Below are positions 8,911 to 21,859 of a stretch of DNA of 64,000 bases, in pieces. A program made the position numbers and the translations under genes. Below the pieces are notes generated by a model. It worked only from the letters and a program-made list of their open reading frames with translations, did not search any database and had not been told where the DNA came from. This stretch comes from Myxocyprinus asiaticus (Eukaryota > Chordata > Actinopteri > Cypriniformes > Catostomidae): positions 28,610,880-28,674,879 of the forward strand of contig NC_059379.1 of the NCBI RefSeq assembly GCF_019703515.2, written 5' to 3'. Every line of letters starts with the position of its first letter. Position 1 is the first letter of the stretch.

Positions 8911-10190
8911 TAGGACTGGACGATATGTTAAAAATATTTAATCGATAATCGTTTAAAAAAAATCACGATATCCGATTATATTGTCAACCCCCCTGCCGAG
9001 GGTCGTTGAATATTTTTGCTTTATTGATTTTGCTTTAAAAATTAATTAATTTAAACTTGAAAAACTTATAAGATATTTATAAGTGCACTTTAAACAAAAA
9101 GAAATAAGCATTTAAAATAATGAAGTGATCAAAAACATCTTATATAACCACCTTCCCAAATCCAAACATGTACCGTCTCCAACAGCCCCATTTGCCATCA
9201 CGGAAGTATTCATCTTCGACAGCAGGTGGGGAATTACTAATAGCCTAAAAATTAAGAACTAAAGACAATTTATAAATGTAAAGATAATAATAATTATATT
9301 AATAATCATATTTATATGTAAATAAACCATTACCTATAAAAAGTTCAACACAACCCACATAATTTCTACTTTCAAAACAGCTAAAACTGTTTTTTTACTT
9401 CACTTAGTCTGTGCTTAAACAAATAGAAAACACCAGTTTTTATATTAGGTGTAAGCCTAGTAAATTTCCTTGTGTTCCCAAAATAATGCTGCCAAATGTG
9501 TGTTATTGAATTTGTGTTTGTATTGCGTTTCTTTAATTCAGTTAATGCTGCATAAAGAAAATAAAATAGAACTCAATTTTAGGTTCAAGGTAAACGTGGT
9601 CTTGTATTATTTTATGATTTAATCACTTTCATCTTTGTTTCTTTGAACTAAACTTCGAGCACCTCCTGAGATGGTCTTGGGTCATTTGCAGCGTTCTCAT
9701 ACACGACACTATTCTTGCAAACAGTTTTCAGATGACTGAAACAGAGAAGAAAGAGTGATGACCCTTTCACTCTCGCTGCACGCCTTTAAACAACAGCGCA
9801 TCAGTACGGGCATTGACTGCTTTTCTTTTGTCTGTTCTTAAAAATATAATAAAATGTGTTTCTTCAAGCATGTGTCTTTTGTGTTTAACAGCATTTCTTG
9901 TCATGTGTTACTCCCGAGATGTCTTAAAGGTAGGCCACCACTGTTGCGGGTAGATGAGCAAACTTACCCATTCACGAAACGCCTGAATTTGGACAATGTG
10001 CTTGCGAATAAGGAGCTGGATTCAGCCTCGTTGCATTTGGCGTGTGGCGGATGCAAATGTCATACCCTGGGCTACTGTTTAATATACCTGCCGACTTCCC
10101 AGATCCATGGTTTTGCCAAATTTCCAATATTGTTGATCATCGTCTGTCAATGAGTGTTGAAATCGACATCGGGAGATGGCGATTGCCCTA
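8911..10190. mobile_element. hAT element, family X copy 1, with perfect 8-bp TSD
   Basis: It starts TAGGACTGGACGATATG and ends GATTGCCCTA. It is flanked by GAGCAATG on both sides (8903-8910 and 10191-10198), a perfect 8-bp duplication typical of hAT insertions. No transposase frame is present, so it is non-autonomous. Relatives in this window are 24458-25600, 28145-30485 and 48459-49354. Confidence 0.85.
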
Positions 10191-10245
10191 GAGCAATGAA
10201 CAAAGTGAAATGAAATCAGGAAACTACAGTGCAACATTTTACTTA

Positions 10246-11829
10246 CAGTTATGGTCAAAAAGTTTACATACCCTTGGAGAATTGGTATTATATGTACCAT
10301 TTTTAAAGAAAACATGAGTGAAACACATTTCTTTTATTTCTTATGGGATTCATATTCAACTGTAGGTTATAACAGAATGGCACAATCATAAAACAAAACA
10401 TGGCAACAAAGAAAAAAAAATAAATGACCCCTGTTCAAAAGTCTGCATACCCTTAGTCCTTAATACTGTGTATTGCCCCTTTTAGCATCAATGACAGTGT
10501 GCAGTCTTTTGTAATAGTTGTCTATGAGGCCCCAAATTCTTGCAGGTGGTATAGCTGCCCATAGTCTTTGGTCGTCTTGCATGAACTGCACGTTTGAGAT
10601 CTCCCCAGAGTGGCTCGATGATATTAAGGTCAGGAGACTGTGATGGCCACTCCAGAACCTTCACCTTTTTCTACTGTAACCACTGGAGGGTCAACTTGGC
10701 CTTGTGCTTAGGGTCACTGTCATGCTAGAAAGTCCAAGAGCATCCAAGGCGTGGCTTTCGTGCAGAAGAATGCAAATTGTCTGCCAGTATTTTCTGATAA
10801 CATGCTGCATTCATCTTGCCATCAATTTTCACAAGATTCCCCGTGCCTTTAGAGCTCACACACCCCCAAAACATCAGTGAGACACCACCATGCTTCACAG
10901 TGGGGATGGTATTCTTTTCACTACAGGCCTTGTTGACCCCTCTCCAAACAGAGCGCTTGTGGTTGTGACCATAAAGCTCTATTTTGGTCTCGTCACTCCA
11001 AATTATAGTGTGCCAGAAGCTGTGAGGTGTGTCAAGGTGTTGTCGGGCATATTTTAACCAAGCTTATTTGTGGCATTGGCGCAGTAAAGGCTTCTTTCTG
11101 GCAACTTGAACATGCAGCTCATTTTTGTTCAAGTATCGTCGTATTGTGCTCCTTGAAACAACCACACCGTCTTTTTCCAGAGCAGCCTATATTTCTTCTG
11201 AGGTTACCTGTGGGTTTTTCTTTGTATCCTGAACAATTCTTCTGGCAGTTGTGGCTGAAATCTTTCTTGGTCTGTCTTGGCTTGGTATCAAGAGATCCCC
11301 AAATTTTCCACTTCTTAATAAGTGATTGAATAGTACTGACTGGCATTTTCAAGGCTTTGGATATCTTTTTATATCCTTTTCCATCTTTATAAAGTTCCAT
11401 TACCTTGTTACGCAGGTCTTTTGACAGTTCTTTTCTGCTCCCCATGGCTCAGTATCTAGCCTGCTCAGTGCATCCACGTGAGAGCTAACAAACTCATTGA
11501 CTATTTATACACAGACACTAATTGCAATTTAAAAAGCCACAGGTGTGGGAAATTAACCTTTAATTGCCATTTTAAACCTGTGTGTGTCACCTTGTGTGTC
11601 TGTAACAAGGCCAAACATTCAAGGGTATGTAAACTTTTGATCAGGGCCATTTGGGTGATTTCTGTTTATGATTTAAAAAGGAGCCAAACAACTATGTGAT
11701 AATAAATGGCTTTATATGATCACTATCCTTAAATATTTTTTTTTTTTTTGCATGATCAGTCATATTTTCAAAATCAATGCCAAAATTTCACAATTTCTGC
11801 CAAGGTATGCACACTTTTGAGCACAACTG
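10246..11829 (-). mobile_element. Tc1/mariner element, full length, degenerate
   Basis: TA dinucleotides flank an element whose ends are inverted: CAGTTATGGTCAAAAAGTTT at left and the complement of CAGTTGTGCTCAAAAG at right. A degenerate Tc1 transposase lies on the minus strand. Length is about 1.58 kb, normal for Tc1. A shorter relative is at 37811-38476. Confidence 0.85.
10480..11445 (-). pseudogene. Tc1 transposase pseudogene (catalytic triad still visible)
   Basis: Tc1-type transposase starting at 11445 with MGSRKELSKDLRNKVMELY and a paired-like helix-turn-helix (GYKKISKALKMPVSTIQSLI). The open frame ends at 11119. Downstream the protein can be followed in broken frames: WSDETK near 11000 (first catalytic Asp), DSDPKH near 10710 (second Asp) and [10 protein letters not shown] near 10615 (Glu), the DDE signature. 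A stop lies just before the second Asp (TAG in the codon before HDSDPKH). Tc1 transposases cut and reinsert the element at TA sites (family knowledge). It is dead because of several stops and frameshifts. Confidence 0.82.
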
Positions 11830-11831
11830 TA

Positions 11832-12755
11832 TGTCCAAGCAGACATATGACTCAAAGTGAGCTATATTAGCATGGAAGTACATAGCTTCAACAGTAAATT
11901 ACAAATAATAAATTGGACTCAATAAGACAGTATTTACGTAATATGACAGCATTACATGACAGTGGATATCATACACAATGGTTAAGTCACAGTTTACCTA
12001 ACTAATATTCATGAACCAAGCTGATATAATTTATAATGAAGACACATTTTAGATTGTTCCTACGCATCAGATAAAATGTAAACCTTGAATGTTTTGTAAC
12101 TTTCTTTGGATACTAGTGTCTGCAAAATGCATACATGTAAATATTATGGCTAGGAAATGTAATGATTGTGATTTAATAGCTGACTGTGTAATGTATTCAA
12201 AAAAATTTACACAATTAATGCAGTATCCATTTTTCACTCCCTGAAACTTCACACATTTTTTCCCCCACTTCCTGTGGCTAAAATAGGCATATAGATACAT
12301 TTCCAGGAGGTATATGCTCGACTCAACTGCACGTTCCAACACAGAAACTGATTGTGTGAAGCAGTGTATGCTTATTCACTACACGCAACGCATGTCTAGG
12401 GCATAAACTTGAGAGTGGATTTACTTGACGGGAATGCAGACTTCACCTGCAAGCAGTGAGCCAGGTGCGGGAGAGATATGGGCAAGCTGCCATATGTCTT
12501 CGCATAGCCTTAAAATACTCGCTCGCTGTCATCTGAACTAGTGTCAAAAGCGAAGCCACGTGAGAGAGACCCAGCGTGTGCGCGATACAGACTAAACGGC
12601 AGCCAGAGAAAACAATAGTTTTGAGATTGTAAACTTCAGCATATGGTTTGTTTTATATCTGTATGTATAGAGTCTAACAAGGCATTGTCAATGTACACTT
12701 TGATCCGATGATTAAAAAAGTCCACTGGAAAATGGCAGAAGATTTTGCCCAACTT
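11832..12755. other. No gene recognised
   Basis: AT-rich sequence between the Tc1 element and the foldback MITE. No repeat boundary or coding frame is supported. Confidence 0.4.
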
Positions 12756-12911
12756 TTAAAGGGATAGTTTGCTCTTATTATTAACTCATCCTCATTAAAT
12801 CCCAGATGTGTATGACTTTTTTTCACCAGAACACATTTGAGGAAAAATAGAATAATATCTTTGCTCAGTAGGTCCATAAAATGCAAGTTAATGGAGATTT
12901 TTCTTTTGAAG

Positions 12912-13103
12912 CCTAGCGGGCTGCGCTCATGACATGTGGTGCTGATGTATCGCGCATGACCAGAGTTCAAGTCCCGGCTCATGAGGCCTTTCCCAATCTC
13001 ATTCCCACTCTTCTCCCTCTCATTTCCTGTCACCTCTCTACTTTCCCTATCCCAGTAAAAAGCCAAAAGTCCATAAAAAAAATAAAATAAAAATAAAAAA
13101 AAT
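12912..13103 (+). repeat. tRNA-derived SINE (HAmo-like)
   Basis: The tRNA-like head has a B box GAGTTCAAGTCCCGG (12963-12977), followed by a pyrimidine-rich body (CTCTTCTCCCTCTCATTTCC) and an A-rich tail ending at 13103. Its insertion interrupts one arm of the foldback MITE. About 70 bases of arm opposite it appear to be missing. Resemblance to the cyprinid HAmo SINE is from memory and tentative. Confidence 0.65.
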
Positions 13104-13216
13104 TGTCTTCTAAAGTGACACAACCGCTTTTGGTGTGAAAAAAGATTAATATTTAAGTACTTTTTAACTATAATCCAATGCTTCATGAGAGGGTGGTGTC
13201 CAAGCGGTCTTTTGTG

Positions 13217-14461
13217 TAGTGGTTGACCGATATATCGCCTATAAATTGGCTGATATTCAGAAGTTTTTAGGTATCGGCCAATACATTTTCCTTTTTGGCC
13301 GATTTGTTTCTTGATGGTGCTGAGAATTGGCAGCTTGCATGTGATGTGACTGAGACATGTAAATGACCAGTCACGGTTCATTTTGTTTTTACATGCCATC
13401 GCGTTACTACAATAATAGACCGGTGTGCAACACAGTGTCATTTAAATGGTTCTCCCTCTCTCTCCTCAACAGTTCCCTGTAACTTTTAACTTGTCTAATG
13501 ATAAAAAGGCAAATATCAGTCAAACTAATATTATATACCATCTGCAAATATGGTAATAAACCAACCTCACACAACTTCAGCAGATTCAGCATCCTGTGTA
13601 GCGCTCATTTATTAACCTCTAAAGCATATATTCTGTCAGCCTCTCCTCAGCAGTTCCCTGTCAAATTTAACTTTCTTTTTTTAATGATAAAAGGCAAATA
13701 TCAATAAAACTTCTATTATATACTAGTATATGCAGATACCTTGTTTAAATGGATGTAATTCACAAACCTCATGAAAATCCAGTGTTTTCTTCCCATCGAG
13801 TGCTCATCTAATATCTTCCTCTGAAGCGCGTATTCTATCAGCCAGAATCAAAACTTCAGGATCAGAATCAAAAGTTCTTCTGATTCACAAATAGGCCAAG
13901 CCCAAATAGGCTAAGGCCATTTAAACTGCCAGGAGATTGCTGCTCGCGCTGGATCTGCATGAGCGCGTAAGTGCAACTTCAAAGTAAAAGCACTTCACGT
14001 GTGCTATAAGTACATGTCATGTTCACTATGCACTGTATGTACTATTGATTTGATTTAGTATTTTTGAGAAAATGTGATTGTTAATGTGCACATGCCATCA
14101 ATGGTTGCTGGACTACTGTGTGTACTGTTATTTCCTTCATCCTGATATATTAACAATTTCTTCATGGGCAAATTAATTATTAAAATTTGATGACTGAACA
14201 GAAATCAGGAGAAACTGCTATCTACTATTTAAAATACAATATCGTTTTTTTAGATTCTTTTTTACAAAGTTAAAGTTTTATGTGAAATTGAGTAAATATA
14301 GTGCCAAATAAGAGTTTATAAATTTTAGCAATTTTCTGTTTTTGTTATTTACTATATTAAATTGTGTGATATGTATCGGCATTTTATCGGCCTATCGGCC
14401 ACCCTGCTCTCTGGATATTGGCATCGGCCATTAAAAAAACCCATATCGGTCGACCACTACT
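13217..14461. mobile_element. hAT MITE (GACCGATAT terminus) with perfect 8-bp TSD
   Basis: Starts TAGTGGTTGACCGATAT and ends with the inverse of AGTAGTGGTCGACCGATAT. The direct repeat CTTTTGTG flanks it exactly (13209-13216 and 14462-14469). No transposase frame is present. Termini resemble those of 28773-30228 and 45256-46894. Confidence 0.83.
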
Positions 14462-15049
14462 CTTTTGTGGTGTATTCACATTCCCATGGAATGGACATTA
14501 CCATTGAGGTAATCTCAAATTCTCCACTCAGTTGAGACATCCAGGATGAGCACACAAATGCACCATTGTGAGTACAGAAACAGATAAATACATATCTAAA
14601 CCAAAATCAACCAAGCTACTGTATAGCGTTCCTCCTCCTTGCTTGTAAACAGCGCTGCTCTTCCAGCTGTGATGCACATGCTTCAGTTCTCCCGTATCAA
14701 ATGCCAATGCGATTACATCACATGCATACCGCTGCCAACCGGAAGCATGATTTAGAGTTAAAAAAGTACTTAAATATTTATCTTTTTCGCACCATAAGCG
14801 ATCGTGTTACTTTAGAAGACATTAACAGCTGGTGTCATATAGGTGACGTTTATGCTGAATGTCTGTGATTTTTGGAACTTCAAAAGAGAAATCTCCATTC
14901 ACTTGCATTTTAAGGACCTACTGAGCTAAGATATTTTTCTATTTTTCTTCAAATGTGTTATGGTGAAGAAAGAAAGTCATAAACACCTGGGATATTATGA
15001 AGGTGAGTAATAATGAGAATGTTTATTTTTGAGTGAACTATCCCTTTAA

Positions 15050-16565
15050 TTACAGCATGTCCACTGATTTTATGGCATGTATACATAAACTTGTATCAAA
15101 GATTTATACCTGCAAAAGTGTGCCTAATTAACTATCTGCAACAAACTGAACATTTTAACATGTTTGTATTTAAAAAATGTAATTAAATGACGACTAACCA
15201 ATTTCTTGCAAGTTCTTTGAGACAAAGTATAAATTAAATATATATATGAATATATATTAATGTTTGTTTTAATGTACAATGATTAATCGTGATCACAGAA
15301 AACAAAACAAAAAATCGAATTTTCTAGTAAATAATATGTTGTGGATGATTTGCTGTGACATTTGAGGAGCACTCTAGGGATGTGTTGAATCTAAGAGGGA
15401 GGTGACAGTAGTTCAGTGCTTAGAGATGAGGGGAGCGGAGGTCCATGGGAGGACATGCTTCCAGATCTCAAAAAATGTCATCCTCAGAAAAGCCGGTGAC
15501 CTGAAAGTGAGCCATGTTTGCTTTGGATCGATTCAAAAGAGCTACTGAGTGATAACGGATCTTTCTCTATTCCTGTAAATGACCCGTTGACAGACGGAAA
15601 GGAGACTGTCCTTTGTCCCTTTGCCATCCCAGAACCAAAAAAGAAATAAAAGCAAAAAAGAGCGCTTCCTCTTTCTATTCTTTCTATTTTGGTCTTTCTG
15701 TGGCATTGGAAATGGTGTGGGAGATTAGATACTTCTTGAAAAAAGTAAATCAAAACCCACGCTTCCGCATTATTCTTTTAATATGCAAAATGAATAAATG
15801 TGCTGCATCAGCATCCTCTCTTGAACTCGTGTTTTTTGGTTATTTTATTTTGTTTTTGTTTTTTTTACCACCAAGAGCCTTGTAATCATACTTAATGCTA
15901 ATTTTAGATGGTAATCCAGGGAAATTAAAAATGTTAATCACGTAGAGTGACAGTTCTATTTTGTAACTGACCTTTAAGTCACACTGCATCATAAACAGAC
16001 AAAAAATATCTGAGTTACACAACCCAAGATTAGAGGATATTAGCGTCACTACAGCACTGTGTGTGTCTGTATGTGTTTATGTGTGTGTTTAGGCTTTGCC
16101 TACACTGCGGGTAGCAACTAACAGTTCCTGTGTGGAAAACCGTTTTGATAAACTTACTAGATAAAGTTTTAATGAAAGTGTAAAAATCAGAAAGGTCCCC
16201 GATATAATAGAATGCAAATGTGTGTCAGAGAGAAAGGGTTTCACAGTGGCACTGTAACTGGGAACCACAGAGGTCCTCTTATGTACTCAAGAAATAACTT
16301 TGTTTTCCCTGTATCAGGAGGGATTGGTAAAAGTTTGCTTTTAACTGGGATATGATGAATTACTCTGCTTGGCTGAAATATGACTGGCTCCTGCTTTATT
16401 TGATCAGTTTAAAGGGATTGTGGTGGAAATAAAGTGCAGTAAATAAGCTCTCACTCCCTCACAGTCTGTGGGGCATAAGCAGGAAAAACTTGGAAGGATC
16501 TCAGGCAAATGTGTGGAAGCATTTTGCTTCATCATGCTTCTTTTCCCAACTTTGTGCATAGGGAA
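15050..16565. other. No gene recognised
   Basis: Mixed AT-rich sequence. Short open frames near 15484-15885 lack any recognised motif and codon pattern. Confidence 0.4.
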
Positions 16566-16566
16566 T

Positions 16567-16570
16567 GTTT

Positions 16571-16639
<69 letters not shown>
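16567..16639. repeat. (GT)n(GA)n microsatellite
   Basis: About 45 bases of GT repeats run directly into about 28 bases of GA repeats. Confidence 0.9.
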
Positions 16640-16641
<2 letters not shown>

Positions 16642-16781
16642 TCAGAGTCATTTCAGAAGGTAATGGACCACATACCTCGAAGATCAGGTATATGAGGTGC
16701 TTTCTGCTTTGGTGGCCAAAAATCTTTGTAGCCTTTCAGTATAAATAAAACCTTGTTACTAAAACTCTCTCTCTCTCTCCA

Positions 16782-18159
16782 CACTGTAAAAAAATTGCTG
16801 TAAATGTATGGCCAAATTCCTACAGCAATCTACTGTGATTCTTAAATACAGTAGTTTGCTGTTAAAAATGTTGCATTCTGGGAGATCAAGAGCAGGCTCA
16901 CTATGAAGTGACTAGTTTTACAGTAAATAGCTGTTCTGTGCAAGGCATTAGGGGAAAATGAACATTTAAAATCATGATATCATCTTGGTGAAAGCTATAG
17001 TGACATTTTGACCCCCCCATGAAAATTGTAGTTTGTGGCACATGGTTAGTGTTCATGATGTTTCTGACCAACACCTCTGTTCTTTATCATCTCACATCAG
17101 CCTTCACTTGTCTGTCTAATGAGAAGTCAAATAAAAAAAAAAAAATCAACCTTAGAAGCAATGTACATATTAAATGTACAATTTTGCCAGGATTGAACAG
17201 TGTATTTTTGAAGGAAACAAAAAAAAAAAAAAAAACAACAACAATCTGTACACAGTAAAATAACAGTATAGCACTGCATTGTTGGTTATAATGGTGAAAT
17301 ACCCATAAGCCTTTGCGCTTGAATATGTATGTATGCTTGGCAATGCATTGGGGCTACAAAAATTGTAAAAAATAAATAAATAAATAAAAAAACACGTGCA
17401 AAATTATTTATTCAGACTTAATAGAAGTCTTAGTTTAATTAGTGTTGTTGTTTTGTTATCAATAGTTGTGTTTTGATTGAAGTCACCATTACGGTAATTA
17501 GTGATCATCTTGAGCTGGCACCTTGGACCTTCTTTATTAATATATTATGTTCTTCCAGCCAGTCAATTTATATTTAATTAAAAGACATGTTGTTGCACTG
17601 TGCTACTTGGAAGTCAGACTGAATATCTGATCCTACCTTGCAAATGGCACTATATGTGACAATAGTGATGCATTACACATAAAAGCAAAAACAATAAAGG
17701 ATATTTCAGCAAAATTATATCAGCAAATTGAGTGTTTGATGTTTTTGATGAATTATCAATCATATCATATATATCAACTTTCGGCATACAAAATGCAACA
17801 GTGGTGACAATTAACAAACATACTTTTACATAAATAAGTAAGAGCTAAACATTAAAATCCAAGTAACTTAGACTACAACAAAAACAACGTCAAAATAAAC
17901 CAGTAAATAGTAAAAAATCTAAGTAATTTCTTCATGCCGCAGTGCATGCTGGGAACACAGCTGTTAATTTCAACAACAGTAGATAGTATGTAATTTGACA
18001 GCTATATGCTGCTAAATTACAGTTGTATACTGTAGCTGTAAAAACAGTATCTAGCTGTTAATTTCAGCAACAGCAAGACACGGTTAATTTTACAGTAACA
18101 TGCTGGCAACGCTGCTGCCAGTTCTTTACTGTTTTTTGACGGGAAAATCTTTAAGAGTG
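16782..18159. mobile_element. Putative MITE with CACTGTAAA / CACTCTTAAA ends
   Basis: Left end CACTGTAAAAAAATTGCTGT, right end GACGGGAAAATCTTTAAGAGTG. Short stretches such as CAGCTGTTAATTTCA recur internally. No clear target duplication is seen, so the limits are approximate. Confidence 0.4.
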
Positions 18160-18264
18160 CAGTTTTCCAGTTTTCTTTCTCTCTAAAAAACTTTTTTACA
18201 AATATTTTTATTTATTTGTTTATTTATTTTTTTGTTGATTTGCGGTGTTTAAGGAATTAAACAC

Positions 18265-18484
18265 TTAAAGGAATTGTTTGCCCAAAAATTTAAATTTTCT
18301 CAACATTTATCATGCCATCCCAGATGTGGATGTCTTTTTTTCAGAGAAGAATGTCTAAAATTCAGAGCTGAGATATTCTTCGAAAAATCCACATTTGTAT
18401 TCAGCAAGTCATACACATCTAGGATGGCATGAGGGTGAGTAAATGATGAAAGAAAGTTTATTTATGGGTGAATTATCCCTTTAA
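18265..18484. mobile_element. TTAA foldback MITE, short copy
   Basis: TTAAAGGAATTGTTTGCCC at left and GGGTGAATTATCCCTTTAA at right. It is flanked by TTAA and the arms are mutually complementary. It belongs with the copies at 24042, 55168 and 12756. Confidence 0.72.
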
Positions 18485-18682
18485 GCCACACTTAATATAT
18501 GAATGCTATTTTATTAGATAAGAAAATACCAAACCAAGTTGCATTTATTTTAAACGGAGATAGCACAAGCACACATTTCAAGCAAAACATTTAACAAAAG
18601 GAAAACAACATTCTATCTTTATAAAGATAGTCTAATCTAATATACTGTGTCTACACAAAATAAATAGTGTTCAAAAATCATA

Positions 18683-18955
18683 CAGCAAGATTTGGACACT
18701 TTCTGGTTGTCAAATGTTTGTGGAACATGTCCATAGTTAACGTAATGAGCTACACCTGTAGTTACTCTTCTACCTGTGTGAACTTGAGGTGCTGACTCCA
18801 GGCATCCATTAATAAAAGTAATTTCAGTATGCTCTGAAAAAGGTTTAACATTTTTTGATTACAGGTGCCACTTGGTTGATATTTTGTTGTTCAATGCAAA
18901 TAAAATTAATTTATAAGTTTGGCTTTGGTGTCCAAATACTTTTTTGAGGGCACTG
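18683..18955. mobile_element. Short mariner-type MITE with TA target
   Basis: Left end CAGCAAGATTTGGACACTTT, right end the inverse of CAGTGCCCTCAAAAAAGTAT followed by TTGGACACC. TA flanks both ends (18681-18682, 18956-18957). Confidence 0.6.
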
Positions 18956-19952
18956 TATGTATTTTTTTGTTATTGAATAAGTGTCATAGATGTTAAGTGA
19001 TCCTACCTAAAATACCTTACTGATAAGCAAAATCATATGCTTTTGGAACTGAGAAGGTTTCTGAGAGAGTAAATGAGTCAGAAGTATCCTTTTTGCCATT
19101 TCTTTTTAAAAGACTGAGTGAGAGCACAAAAGGAGGTGAAACCATAGAGCCAGGACAAAAGAGCTAATGGATAAGTGATGAAACAGCATTTCTTGTGTTC
19201 TGAAAGGAGTGTTGAGCAGCTTCAAGTTTGAAGGCTGTGCACCGACAAGATTTTGCATGAAAATACTTAGAAAGATCAAGTCTAATACATTTGGAAAACA
19301 TTAGGAAAACATTATCATGCTATCAGCTAAGGCTGGGCGATTAATCAAATTATATTTTCAATTATGATTTTGGCTTCCAATGATTATGAAAACAAGATAA
19401 TCAAAATAAAAGGATTATTGTGCTGCATTCCGTTTCGCAATGAAACACCCCAGCGTTATATCTTTAAAGCACCCTTTATTAAAGTTCAAATAATAAGGAA
19501 GCAGATTATGAAAATAAACTCTCTGTGCGGCATTTCTCTCTGCGGTCAGCGCCGCGTCTATGAGTTGCGTGAAGTGACCGGGGAAGAGACTGAATCTTCT
19601 CCCGGCTGATGCACACTCTGGTGCGGGGACGCTTGTCACTTGTGCGTGTTTGCTGCAGCTAGATTATAACAGAGTGAATCATAATATATGTGTCACGTTC
19701 ACTGTGTAGATCTTATCATGAAGAAAATCAGCAATACGCAGCTCTATTATGGATTGAAGTGAACATAAAGGTGAGCGAGTGTAGTCTTAGCCCATTATAC
19801 ACTGGAACAAAATACATTTTTGATTAGTCTTTTTTGGCTTGTTTTCCAAAATAAAATCAAAAACTCCTTTAAAACAACGTACATTTACTTTAGGAGCTAT
19901 ACTGCAGAAGAAAAACATGTTATTGGAGAATGTTTAATCAAGGATATTTAAC

Positions 19953-21859
19953 CAGGGCTCAACATTAAAGCGGGGCAAGTTGATTTTTGAAGGGGCAAGT
20001 GAAAGAGAATTTTACTTGCCCGACTGGACATGCAGACTGATTAAAATGTCAATAACGAAAAATAACCGGATGTATTTGTGATAGCCTAGGCCTGTGTCAC
20101 TTATTAGAAAGTTCATATTCTTATTCGGTTGTTGAAATAATCCAGAGCACATAATTTTATAATTCGCAAGCGATCTAGTAACAGCTGTGCCCTGTTTGAT
20201 TGACAGGCGGTGTATGTGTTTGTGCTGAACATGCGCGTGTGTTCAGAAAATGCTCACGCTAATGCATGCCTGAACGGTCAAATACATTTCATAATTCTGC
20301 CAAAATGCCTGTCTTGGTAAAATATTCATGTAAACACAGAGAGTGTTGTCTAAAGTGAACGTAAACAGCGGAGAAAAAAAAGCGGATCTGTATTAAAATG
20401 TCAGACTTGTAAGTATAAATGTAAGCTAACAGACTTGCTGCTGTCTAGTCTTTCATTATAATAATCAAACAACCATAACAAGAAAACGAGAAAACACACA
20501 CTGCTCTTGACGGAGTAACTTTAGTACACTGTAAACCCAAACAAGTTAGCAGAACTCCAAAAATTTGAGGTAATCAGTTACATCAAAATGTTTAGGTTAA
20601 TAAATTCAAAATTTAAGTAAGTGGAACTGTCAGGTTTTGATTTTGTACTATTTATGCATATTAATTGCCCTTAACTTGAAAAATTGAGTAAGCTAACTCA
20701 TACATTTTGATGGCACTTACTGTAAATTTTGAGTAAACCACCAGATTATTTATTTATTGCAACAAAAAACAGTTATTTCCATCACTTTATTCACCCAAGT
20801 TAAGTGTGACTAGTGACTTGCTTAATAATGGACAAAGCAATAAGTAAGATACACACTTGGTATCTGTCCTCAACCTAAGCTCAACTCCACTCTTCACCAT
20901 AATGGTAACTCCAAAAACTCCAACATAACAGAAACTCTTCTAAATGGCAACATAACAAAACATTAAACACTAACAAGTTTCCCCCTTTGCATTCATACAC
21001 AAAATAACACTTAATTTTAACATTTACTTTCCCTATCAAATCCCATGCAAAGCATGCTGGGAACAAGAAATGTCCTGCCCAATTTGAGTTTACCAAACAA
21101 AAAAAATAAGAACTCAAAACAATAAAACAGGTCAAGTTACTTAAAAGGTGTCAGTTTCGTGAACTCAAAAGAAAGAGTAAGTTCTAAATACTCATCAAGA
21201 TTAATTTATTTGAACTAATTTGAATACTTAAATTTTTCCCTACTCAATACAATTAATTACTTTGAGCATTGGGGTTTACAGTGTAGCTTTAAAACGTATT
21301 AATGTATTATAATCATACAGTGATGACCAGTATTAGTTTTATGTTGCATTTCATTCTGAATGTTTACTTGAATACTTTATACCTACTGCTGTTAAAAACA
21401 TTTAAATATGTTAAGAAAAGCACTGAATTTTCTTAATTTGTATTTTTGTTCTATTATTTTTAATCTATTTCTATTCATTGCTGTTTTTTTTAAATTATTT
21501 TATTACTCACTGTTTACTAGTCTTGAATAATTACTTATATTAACTTGAAAGCATTCTTCCATAATTAACATATTAGTTAGTGTTATTATTTGTTGTGGTA
21601 TTAAAACTGGTAATGAGAATCGTCAAATTTCACTACCGACTACTGAAATTTTGGTATTGTGATAATGTATAGCCTTTATTGTAAATGGTAGATCTTTCTG
21701 CAATAACATGAAAAAGTAGATCTCATTCCATAGAACTATGAGCACCCCTGCTGTAAATGATGGCGATGGAGGCTTTTCTTTATTTGACTACCAAACGTAA
21801 CATAAAAAAATGATCATATGACAATAGCCTCCTCCCCTACCCAGTGCAGTTTACATTTC
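19953..21859. mobile_element. TIR element Y, copy 1 (3' truncated), nested in hAT
   Basis: Begins CAGGGCTCAACATTAAAG and matches element Y2 (58480-59822) almost base for base up to TGCAGTTTACATTTC, where it breaks off. The terminal part of the family is missing. It is interrupted by the MITE at 20527-21283. Confidence 0.7.
20527..21283. mobile_element. TA-target MITE inside element Y1
   Basis: Ends CACTGTAAACCCAAAC and the inverse CACTGTAAACCCCAATGC, flanked by TA (20525-20526, 21284-21285). The uninterrupted site CTTTAGTAGCTTTAAAA exists in Y2 at about 59045-59060, which proves the insertion and the TA duplication. Confidence 0.87.

Larger units (their letters stand above)
12756..15049. mobile_element. 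TTAA-flanked foldback MITE split by a SINE and a hAT element
   Basis: The ends are TTAAAGGGATAGTTTGCTC and the complement-like GAGTGAACTATCCCTTTAA, with TTAA at both edges (12756-12759, 15046-15049). The arms pair over several hundred bases: for example GGAGATTTTTCTTTTGAAG at left matches the complement of CTTCAAAAGAGAAATCTCC at right. TTAA targets suggest a Kolobok- or piggyBac-mobilised MITE (inference). The left arm contains a SINE (12912-13103) and a hAT element (13217-14461). Confidence 0.75.

Noticed and set aside
9854..10153. A 99-codon open frame in the hAT element
   Set aside because: Lies in a non-autonomous hAT whose relatives do not keep the frame.
16468..16748. Open frames through the (GT)n(GA)n tract
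   Set aside because: Coding only because dinucleotide repeats lack stops (VCVCV, RERER).
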